In this document: piece after piece, positions 46,655-56,300 of the stretch
Layout of the letters: the number at the start of each line of letters is the position of its first letter
Numbering within the stretch: position 1 is the stretch's first letter
DNA from: Globisporangium splendens
Lineage: Eukaryota > Oomycota > Peronosporomycetes > Pythiales > Pythiaceae
DNA: 64,000 nt
Direction of reading: 5' to 3'
NCBI GenBank assembly: GCA_006386115.1
Contig: VFIW01000061.1
Coordinates: 62,001 to 126,000, forward strand
Notes under the pieces: generated by a model
The model's input: only the letters and a program-made list of their open reading frames with translations
What the model was told of the DNA's origin: nothing
Databases searched by the model: none
Position numbers and translations under genes: made by a program

Positions 46655-47777
46655 TCACGGTGCTACATATTGCCCACCTCGCCCACGACTCCGCATATCA
46701 TCGAGTAGTATACTTTCGATGCACAACCAAAAAGCTTTCGTCTGCTGTTGGAAGGATGCAATGATGAGTTCCATAAACCTCTGATCGCGATGCACCATCT
46801 GCTCTGGTTTTGCTTGCTGGGAGTTGAGATAAAAGGAGTTCTCATCACACTCGTCATCGGTCATCACACTTGGCGTCACGCGAAAGTAAAGCTGCATACT
46901 TGACGCGGCCGCTCCAGTCTCGGTTTTCAATCGCGAGATCTGTCCCCATCCTTTCTCGGTCAGTTGAACAGCAGGAATCGCTGACTTCGTAAGACTATGT
47001 GAACGCCCCGCTTCTCCTCTTGCTTTGCTCTCAGTGAGCGTTTCCCAGACGAACACCACGCGAGTTTCTTCAGTGATTTGCTTGAAGATAGAGCTCTTCC
47101 CACTCCTCATAACACTTCGTCAGCCTCTGCTCTAGTGATTTAGCAAACTCGAGCTCCTCTTGGGCTTGAGTTTTCAACTTCGTGTTCGTCAGCTTTGCGC
47201 ATGTGGATCTCTGCACCTCCTGGGCAGCGACAGTGCGTCGCTCGGAAGGCGTCGCGTTGGTTCTGTCGTCTGCAGCACACTTCGGTGAGGCTCCTGAAAA
47301 ACCGCCCATCCGTGTCGTCAACTCATGCTCAAGCTCCGTTACTTTGTCGCGCAAGTACAGCAGCTCTTCTCGATTTCGCTTTTTCTGTCGGGGCTGCTCG
47401 TTTTTGGTGTCACGAGTGGGGCTTCCGGTCCTCTTCTTACCACGAGGCTCGTTCACCTCGGCAGCACTGTCGTGCATGGTAATGGAAGCAGTAGCGCCTT
47501 GTCGCCGCTCATCGTGGGGCGCATCTGAGGTGTCATGGACACTCACAGCCCAAGGAGACTCTATTTGGTGCGTGTCGTTCGGCCTTGGTGTTGAGACTGG
47601 CGGGCGGGAGCCAAGAGCGCGCCGTGTAGGCGTATCGCCTTGCATGGTTGGCTTGGGGGCGTCGCTGACCACGAGACTGAGGTAGTGGTGCCGCTGCTTG
47701 AAGAACGACTCAAGTCGACAGGAGCGATTGTCGTCGATTTCGTGACGACTGAGCACACAATTCGAGGCTACAGTCAT
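46655..47777 (-). pseudogene. Array copy O: exon 2 deleted and frame broken
   Basis: The first frame (47777-47070) encodes an N-terminus and the coiled coil KKRNREELLYLRDKVTELEHEL at about 127-150, a second helix AQEELEFAKSLEQRLTK and then EEWEELYLQ before a stop. An overlapping frame (47110-46655) gives SIFKQITEETRVVFVWETLTE through CIESILLDDMR, the last-exon half. Exon 2 with its PFDF motif is missing, as are both introns. The simplest reading is a deletion that joined the start of exon 2 to the middle of exon 3 out of frame. Both frames remain otherwise open, so the event may be young, or a frameshifted splice could join them. Confidence 0.7.
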
Positions 47778-47996
47778 TCAGTCTGTTCAACATTCATTCA
47801 CTAGCAGATTGAGTGACGTCCGAGTCGGATCTTCCTTTGGCACACACACGAGCATGTGCTTACGAAAGGGGATGGAAACTCCGTTAGACCTGATCGAGGC
47901 TCTTGCGCCAGAGGTCGCTCTTAAATGCAAAGCAGAACTTGCACAATGAGTTTCGGGATCACACAGTATTGTGACATTCGGCGCCAGGCGTTAAAC

Positions 47997-49634
47997 TTAT
48001 TCCTTTGGTTTCCGGAAGGCATCTATGAGATCGTTTTCTACGGACTGACGCGCTGCCAGAGCGTTGTGCCGATGAGACGAGATGATAGCTTCGGTCAGCA
48101 TGCCAGCATCGTGAAACTGGGCGAGGGTGCCAGTATCGTGTGAATACTTTCTGCCAGTCATGGTCGGCGTCGTGCGAATATACGACTCAACGCGTGCCGT
48201 CCGCATTCGCCCATCGTGCGTCACAGTGTCCACCTGTGCCATCTTGATCCAGCCTTTCTGAACCAAGTGGATACCCGAATTCTCACTCCAAGGAAATCCG
48301 CGGCTTTTCGTGAGTGATTCGAACACAATCGCCACTTGATTCTCTTCGACAGCTCGCTTGAAGACAGAGTACACTGCGGTCGATTGCGCGTCGTAGTGTT
48401 TTGTAGCCACCGTCGCTTTGCACACCAACTTGTTCTCGGTTCGCTCAATGATTTCATGCTGCAAAGTAGCAACACAACAAATGGTCATGAAAGCCGTCAT
48501 ACGAAACTCAGCAATGGACACACAAGACACATACCCGAAGAAGCAGATTCTGGACCTTGATATCCTTCGTGGCGATAACTTTCCAGGCCGAATCTGCGAT
48601 TGCGCGTAGCTCGAATGGCATGATAATCAGCTCGACAAAGTTGACATGCAAGCCTTCCTCCGCGTTGTAGGCAACATTGGCGCTGCTTGTGGCTGTGCTC
48701 TTGCTCACCAGATCGTGTGCTTCGAGCTCTTGATCCAAGCGCGTGAAATTGAAATCGACGTTCCTGGACAAAGATTCAAAAATGTCGCTCTCTTTGTCTG
48801 ACATGTCGATGGTGCGATGCCGCTTTTGCTCCTCTAGCTTGTCCCAAATCTACAGCGTCAACAGCATGCGCAAATGGAGTCAGACGAAAACAAGTTCATC
48901 ACGCGATGACCAATGCAGAAAGCGATACAAACCTTGCGCTTTCGCAGTAATCGCTGAAGAGAATCGGCGAATCGGATCTGCTCCTCGAGCTGTCTCCTTA
49001 GTTCTGCGTTTTCGAGTTTTGCTCGAATGGCGTCATTCCGTTGACTTTCTGCCAATGTCTTCCAGGCTGAATCGTGCGAACTCGAGTAACCAGCGTTCCC
49101 TGAACTCGATGTTGATTCGGTCCCTGCTCCCAGCACTCCATGCTCTCGACTGTCCGTTTTGGCCTTCAAACGGCTCAGCTCGTCCTCCAGTTGAACTAGC
49201 TTCGTGCGCAGGTACGTCAGCTCTTCCTTCTGTCTCTGGCTCGTCGTCTTCGGTTGCGCTCTCCCAGGGTTCTGTGCTCCTCTCTTGCTCTTCCGCGGCA
49301 GCTCTGAGGTGGTCATTGCCAACGGCTCCGCAGCATCAACCGGGTTGTGCGCGCCACTTGAAGGCATCGCATTTGCATGCACGAGCTCATCAGGACCCAA
49401 CTGTCGCTGCTCGAAAAACGGCGCATCATCAGTGATTCGCGAGAGGTCATGCGCATCTGTGGCGACTGCCGCCTCTCCTTCAAACGGTACTGCGCTCAGA
49501 GCGAGTGCATCGAATGCGCTCTGAGGAAGGTCGCCGTCGCCACAGGGCGGCTCTAGATCCAGAAGCAGCGCATCCAGGTCGCGGAAGACGAACTCGAGCG
49601 GCGCGCCGTCGTCTGCGCCATCGCTTCGTATCAT
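47997..49634 (-). CDS. Array copy P: bZIP-like plus START-like protein
   Basis: A 492-residue protein from exons 49634-48933, 48849-48535 and 48458-47997 (introns 83 and 76 nt; the first donor is GTTTGT). Start MIRSDGADDG gives motif FRDLDALLLDLEPP near 14-27; the frame is open to 49784. Basic coiled coil KTTSQRQKEELTYLRTKLVQ at about 128-156, second helix RAKLENAELRRQLEEQIRFA. Exon 2 begins IWDKLEEQKRH. START-like landmarks: IMPFELRAIADSAW, YSVFKRAVEENQVAIVFESLTK and a last helix RQSVENDLIDAFRK. The usual ALFDDL is changed to DLIDAF. Same exon 2 length (315 nt) as copy Q, its tandem neighbour 150 bases away. Confidence 0.84.
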
Positions 49635-49786
49635 TGGGCTTGCTTTTGAAGGTTCGGCTAATAAGTCGACAACGACCTGACTGTTGCACGAATGTACCGT
49701 AATGCTCAGTTGGGGCAAAATTGCGACATAAGGCACAAAGTCAAATCTCCAAAATGTGTGCCGCACTTCTTTCTCCATTTCCAACG

Positions 49787-51317
49787 TTACACTTTCGTCT
49801 TAAAGTACTCATCCATGAGTTCATTCTCAATCGCTTGGCGAACGATTTGAACGTTTTGCTGGTACGATGAGATGATGGCTTCAGTTAGCACACCGGTGTC
49901 TCGGCTTTTCTGATGCAGCAGCCGTTCGCATCGATCTGCATCCAGCTGTGGGTCTTCCGTAAATGTAGGCGCCATGTGCACATACGACTGGATCGTGGAC
50001 GCCGCGGAGCCGTCCGATGCAGGCACATGCAGAACTTTCACCCATCCTTTCTGGATCAACTCAACTTTGGGCTTGCCGCTTGACGGAAGTGCGGTTTCAG
50101 AAACTGACTCCCACACCATGATCACTTGATTATCTTGTACGACGCGCTTGCTCACAGAGTGCATCGTCGTCGAGCGAGCCTCGCACGGAAGACTGGTCGT
50201 CATAATCCGCGTCATGGCCAGCATCGTGTCGGTTTGCTCCATGATCTGGGACTGTGCATTTTACCAAAGGTTTACTCAGTCTTTCACGGATTACTTCCGG
50301 CATCTTCATCAAACCAAAAGCGTGTACTTACAGTCACTGTGCAATTTGGCAGGTTAAACGCGTTTGTATGCATGTATTTCCAGATCGTGTTCGCAGTAGA
50401 GCGGAAGTCAAACGGCATGATGCTGGCTTCGACAAAGTTGATGGACAAGCCGTTCTTGTCGCTGTGTGCCACCCCGGCTTTGCTCACGTGCTCGTTTACG
50501 CCGGCGAGACCGTGCAACTCCAGTACGTGGTCGATCAATGGAAGCCGCGCATCGACGCTTTTCGACAGCATCCCAAAGACTTCCGACTTCGTGCTGGTGC
50601 TTGGGGTCATGCAATGTCGTTTGTTCTGTTGCAGCTCATCCCAAACCTGTGCCACATAGCAAACAAAAAAAGGTATAAATCGATATCTCTATGCTCAGCG
50701 TAGATCAACACCATCTGAGAATGTACCTGGCGCTTTCCGAGTATCCGCTCGAGCGACTTGGCGACCTTGATCTGACTTTCCAGCATCTCTTTCAGCTGCG
50801 CGTTCTCAAACTTCGCTCGGTCCCGTTTCTTCAACTCTCGTTTGGCGAGACGCTCCCACACGCTCACAGCCGTCCTCGAGCGGTCCGACCCGTTTTCGGA
50901 ATCACTCGAATTGGACGCATGTGGGACGATGTTCGTCTTCAACGTCGTCAGCTGTTTCTCCAGCTCCTGCACTTTGGAGCGCAAGTAGCTCAGCTCCTCC
51001 TTCTGGCGCTGGCTGGAGGTCTTCTTCCGCTGCTCGATTGGCTTCGCAACCTCCACCACCGCGTTTTTCATAAACGATGGCGGAACCTGTGGCCATGCGT
51101 TCTGCAGATTAGTACGCGCTGGAGGTGCTGGCATCAGTGGAGCTGCTCGCAGCTCGCGGGGCGTGCTCGCAACCAGCTCAACATGCGCAGATGCAGGCGC
51201 CACGCAGAGCTCCTCGGGAAGCTCCACGTCACGCAGCAGCGCATCGAGCTCCTGCAGAAAGCACTCCTGCAGCGCGTCGCCGTCGTCAGGCGCCGCAACC
51301 GTCGGTGTTGTCGTCAT
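49787..51317 (-). CDS. Array copy Q: bZIP-like plus START-like protein
   Basis: A 456-residue protein from exons 51317-50727, 50646-50332 and 50251-49787 (both introns 80 nt; second donor is the classic GTAAGT). Start MTTTPTVAAPDDGD; motif LQELDALLRDVELPEE. Basic coiled coil KKTSSQRQKEELSYLRSKVQ at about 97-125; second helix RAKFENAQLKEMLESQIKVA. Exon 2 starts VWDELQQNKRH. START-like landmarks: IMPFDFRSTANTIW, HSVSKRVVQDNQVIMVWESVSE and the final helix AIENELMDEYFKTKV. It forms a head-to-tail pair with copy P, probably a local tandem duplication. Confidence 0.85.
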
Positions 51318-51699
51318 TTTCGACTGCGATGTGCGTTTTTGGTTGTTGGTGCGAGGTTGTCTACTTAGTGATTGCACTCAGTCAACCATCTCACGCTCGT
51401 AAGTAGCCAAAATGGACGACTTGAGTGAAATTGTGTCGACATTGGACTGAGAGGTAATCACTCCCTCCAGAAAAAGGCGCAATCACGACCATCACTCAAA
51501 AACTACCACACAGTTTAAAATCAGCCAATAATATGTATTTAACAAATCATACCTGAAGCATTACTGATCGATGATGACTGCAATTAATATGCATGCAACC
51601 TTTATAACTCTCTATACAGCGACATTCTCAAAAATGATGCAGGCGTGGCCAGAAATTGTTCTCTTTTCTTTCTCAAAGGCAAGACGACACGAGAGCGCG
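51318..51699. promoter_or_regulatory. Divergent promoter region of copies Q and R
   Basis: 382 bases between two divergent starts, AT-rich near 51500-51560. Open upstream frame of R reaches 51571. No specific motif identified. Confidence 0.45.
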
Positions 51700-53004
51700 A
51701 TGCCTCCAGCGCATGCTGCTGCTGCCGCGCGCGCGAACGCGAGCGAAGACGAGGATGAGGTGACGCTGGACGAGCTGCACGTGTTCCTGGACGCCGCGCT
51801 GCGCCACGCGCTGGACACCGAGTCCGACTCGAGCGACTGCGCCAAAATCAAAGAGGAAAGCAGCGATAGCGGCGGTCGCCAACTCGACGGCACGCCGAAA
51901 CGAGGGAAGAAGCGCATGCGAGAGGAAGTGTTGCGGCTTCGCGGAGAATTCGCGGCACTGGAGCGACAACTGCAGTCACTCGCAGAGCACGATGCCATAA
52001 AGAAGGAGGGAAACGCGCTGTCCGAGGTTGAACGCGCCGCGATGCAGGAGCGTCATGCTGCCGCTTGGGCCAAATTGGAGAACAGGAAGCTCAAGAAGCG
52101 CGCGCACGAGCACTTGGCGCTGGTGCAGATGCTGGAGAACATGGTAAAAAAGCGACGCATTGAGGATGATGATCATGTGATTGAGGATGATGAGCTGTGC
52201 AATCAAGAGCAGACCGCGTCTGGGCTTGTGAGATCGGCACGGGATTGCCAGATTTATGACCTCCTCCGCTCACGGATCCATGCGTACGCGGCGACTCTAT
52301 ACGACGTGTTCCAGTCCCACAAGATTTACTCACAGGCGACAACGGACATGCAGCGCTGGGAGACTGGGGTGGACGCGAGCGACGGGCAGAGCATGTACAT
52401 CGACCTGCTCAACACCATGATCCTGCCATTTGATTTCCGAGCAGGTGCGCGCGTGATCTGGACGCAAGTCATGTCGAAGGACCTGACGTTCAATCACAAG
52501 AAGACTCGAACGGAGATCATCGAGTCGACGGAGAACCTGCTGATCACGAAGCAGTCGCTGAAGGGAAGTTACCTGGTCGTCGACCATCAGCTCACCACCG
52601 AGTACTCGATCTCGAAGCGCATGGAGTTCGAGAATCGCGTGATATTCACGTGGGAAGCGCTCATCGAAAGCAAAGAGGGGTCTGACACCTTAGACTACGA
52701 CACAGCTCCTGCTTGCCAACTCATGCAGAGGGGATGGGTCAAGCTCTCGCCGCTGCTGACGCGGTCCGGATCTGCAGCCCTGAGTTTTCAGTCGTACAAC
52801 CGCGTGACTCCGGCTCATAAAGCGATCGATGACCGTCTGCTGGTGCATGACAGCGTGGTGCTGCAGCAGAAGAATCGGTGCATGTACGACATCGACCGGC
52901 TTAAGAGCGTGCTCGTCCCGCTGTTTGAGCAAGTTCTGCAATCGATTCGACAATGTATCGAGAATACGCTGCTGGATGAGCTGAACGAAGTATCCGTGCG
53001 GTAG
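51700..53004 (+). CDS. Array copy R: intronless bZIP-like plus START-like protein
   Basis: A 434-residue protein in one exon. The ATG at 51700 starts MPPAHAAAAARANASEDEDE, matching an acidic family N-terminus; the frame is open to 51571. Motif LDELHVFLDAAL, basic coiled coil KRGKKRMREEVLRLRGEFAA at about 68-95, second helix WAKLENRKLKKRAHEHLA ending MVKKRRIEDDDH, which is where intron 1 would lie. START-like landmarks: ILPFDFRAGARVIW, YSISKRMEFENRVIFTWEALIE and a last helix CIENTLLDELNEVSVR. With both introns absent yet the whole protein present, it may be a copy made from spliced mRNA. It is the right-hand end of the array and rather diverged. Confidence 0.82.
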   Translation: MPPAHAAAAARANASEDEDEVTLDELHVFLDAALRHALDTESDSSDCAKIKEESSDSGGRQLDGTPKRGKKRMREEVLRLRGEFAALERQLQSLAEHDAIKKEGNALSEVERAAMQERHAAAWAKLENRKLKKRAHEHLALVQMLENMVKKRRIEDDDHVIEDDELCNQEQTASGLVRSARDCQIYDLLRSRIHAYAATLYDVFQSHKIYSQATTDMQRWETGVDASDGQSMYIDLLNTMILPFDFRAGARVIWTQVMSKDLTFNHKKTRTEIIESTENLLITKQSLKGSYLVVDHQLTTEYSISKRMEFENRVIFTWEALIESKEGSDTLDYDTAPACQLMQRGWVKLSPLLTRSGSAALSFQSYNRVTPAHKAIDDRLLVHDSVVLQQKNRCMYDIDRLKSVLVPLFEQVLQSIRQCIENTLLDELNEVSVR

Positions 53005-53394
53005 CATGGGCTGATCGCTCGATGCCATTATGAGCGAGCGTAGCTGTTCAAACCTCAATTTCTGAGGACTTTAATGAGCCTGCTGCTGGCACGTCTTGAG
53101 AAGACTTCCGGTTGAAGTTGGGCTGCTTGTGCACCGAGTGCTTTTAGCTGCAGACTCTCTGAAGTGCCAGATTGGCATGGAAGTAGTTTAGCTCTCTCTG
53201 TCAGACTGCTGTGAGCATAGCCACTGTCCCACCAATAAGAACAACCTCACATTTTTGAATTCATGCCATCTCTCTTCTCCTAACTGACGTTGTTGGCGTT
53301 TTGAAATCCAGACACACACTACACATGTATATAGGCACCCTCCACACACAGAACTGTTGTTGACAAACAAAGTGTTTCTCATGGCGCACATGCG
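53005..53394. other. Convergent 3' flanks of copy R and the large membrane protein
   Basis: 390 bases, nothing recognised. Confidence 0.6.
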
Positions 53395-56300
53395 TCATGG
53401 AGACTCGGCGGGGACGCTGGCGTCCGACACGCGGCGCTTCATGAGCCCGCGCCAGCCACGACGGCGCTTGTACGTCTCCTGGTACGCGACGAAGCGTTCG
53501 ATGACGAACGACTGCGCGCTCTTGACCACGAGCGCCACGACTGGCAGCAGCGGCAGCGGGCCGGCGAACCACGGCGCCACGAGGCGACTCGACTGCACTA
53601 CGCACGCCATGAGCGCGATGCACACGTTGATCATCGAGAGCGAGTTCCAGACCGAGTAGCGCCGCGAGAAGCTCGACGACTTGAGTGCGATCGTTACGAT
53701 GCCCATGATCGGCGACACCACGAGCGTGAGCGGCGGCACGAAGAGCACAGGAAGCATCACCGACGCCGTGCAATCGTGGTCCACCTCGCCATCCGTCACG
53801 CACTTGAGGTTCACTACCAGCGCGAACGTGATCGCCAGGTCCACCATGAGCAGCGTCAGCAGCGCTGTGTTCAGCATCCACGCGTGGTTGAGCCAGCTGC
53901 TGCGCCGCACGTTCATCGGTAGCAGGTGCAGCCGCAGGAACGACTCGATGCGCTGTCGCCGCGGTCGGTCAATCAGTCGGTCCTCCAGCTCGTCCGCGCT
54001 GATGAGCACGCCGGGAACGGGGATCGACGCGTCCACAGGCCCCAACCAGCCTTCGTAGAACGTGCGGCGGCGGCGCGCGAGGTTGCGCTTGGGGCCGATC
54101 AGCAGACCGCTTTCGTCGCCCGCGAGCCGAGCGTTGCCCACCGGACCCGCGTCCATGGACCCCGACGTCGCCGAGCGGATGCGCAGCGCCTCTTCTCGAA
54201 TGCTGCTGCTGCTCGTGCCTCCGCCTCCAGGTCCCCCGTTGTTGTTGTTGCTGTTGGTAAACGATCCGCGTCGGCCACCACGTCCAAGTGGCGCATTGTT
54301 CGCATTGTTCAGACTCGACGCCGACCACCCCGGTGCGTCGTACATCAGCGCGTCCGAGTTGCCGAAGCTCGTGTTGCCGCGCATCCCTGCACCAGGTTCG
54401 AGCGCATCTAGACCGCGGCCAAAGGACGAGTTCGGGGCGTACCCGCCGTACCCAGGCTCTTTGTCCCGCGCATACCGTTGGGATTTCTGGTCTGCTGTCG
54501 TGTTCGTCTTCTTCTCCTTGCCCGTCGTGAGGAAGAGCCCGAGCTTGAACACTTCACCATAATCAGCATCGTCCTGGACGTAGAACCGGCCCAAGTAGAT
54601 GCGGAGACCGCCCAACAGCCCGTTGCCGCCGGCTGAGACCGCCATCTTCCGCTCTAGGAACTTGGCCACAGGCAGCAGCGTCTCCACCAGGCACGCTTCC
54701 TCGCGGGACACGACGCGCAGCAGCGCGTTCAGCTCAGCCACAAACATGAGCCAAGGCTCGTCGATGAACGTCGTGAGCTCGGGACACTGCGGCACCGACC
54801 GTACGAGCAGATCGCTCGGGTCGAGGTAGAACGGCGAGTAGTACGTGCCACAGCCTGCGAAGAGCAGCACGAGTGGCAGCGACGGCTTGCCGATCTTGGT
54901 CGTCGGCACGCACACCGACGACGCGCTCTCCTTGTTCAGCAGCTCGAGGTACACGAGCGAGTAGTCGGCCGAGTACCCGACCTTGACGGCGTCCTGGAGC
55001 GCCTTGGCGCGCGGACCTTTCATGCACGCGTGGTTGTACTTGCCGATGATGCGCTTGAGCTTGTTGACGCGGATGTGCCGGCGATACGCGAGCACCTCGG
55101 ACGCGAACGGGAAGCACAGCAGCGCCACGATCTTGTACACGATCTCACCCCAACTCGACACGATACCCGTGCGCCACGACAACTCGGCGTTGATGCGCAT
55201 CGCCAGCCGCTTAAACTCAAAGTCGTCGAGAACGGGCTTCAACGGTTCCGGGACGGTCAATCGCAGCTTGAGTGGACTGTCGCGGTCATTCACGCCGGCA
55301 AAGTAAATGCGCGCCATGTGCTCATGCAGATCGCGCTCACTGAGCTTCTCGTACTTGACACGCGGCCAGTAAAAGCACCGGAAGAGGAACGCAAAGCGGC
55401 TTTTCCGAGAATTCGCGACGGCCGACGACAGCAGATGCTGCCGCTCACCCTTGGCGCCTGATGCGCTGTACATGCGCGCGTACTTTGGTTCCTTGCGGTT
55501 TCGGCACGCGTACCCCAGCAGAATGGAGAAGATCACGATCCCCAGGAGCACGAGCACGAACCCGATCTCGCCGCCGCACGCATCCAAAAGCTGCTCCAGA
55601 GGCGACACGCAGTGGTCACCCGAGTACCCCGGGTCGCACGTCCAGTCGCAGTCAGCGCTGATCGAGCCGTGGCCGGAGTAGTGCGCGTTCGACGGCGCGT
55701 TCGTGCACGGCAGGCACTCTTCGCTGTTGCTCTCGGATTTGTACGTCCCCACTTTGCACGGACGACAGAACAAACCACCGAAGCCTGGCGCACACGGAAA
55801 CCCGAAGAAGGATCCGCTTGCTGCCGCGGCGACGACATTTTTGGACGAGCTGCCGTCGCCACCCACGGGCACGCCGCCGTTGCCTGCAATGTTGACTGTC
55901 GAGACGCCGCCCGCGACTGTGTAGTTGCCGTCAAAGCCGTCGGTGCACTTGTCGAAGTCGCTTTGTTCGCATCCTGTGAGCTGCAGACGACCACCGCCGC
56001 CACCTCCGCCGCACAGTCTGGGAACAACGTGGGACGTCGTCAACGACGTGTCTTTGTTCGAGGCGTTCGCTGCTGTTGCTGTTGCTGGAGCACTCGCGCC
56101 TTTCGTGTCGCTCACCATCGTGATGATGGCTTCCGCGCACGCCGAGTTGCCGCCGACGGCGCTGATTTTGCCATGGCCACGCAAAAAGTCCGTGACCATG
56201 AGACCGAGAAAGCCGCCCGAGCCACCGCCAGCGCCATTTGCGCCATCGTTGCCGTTGCAGTAGATTTCGCCGTTGAGAATCAGGCCAGTCGCACCCAACA

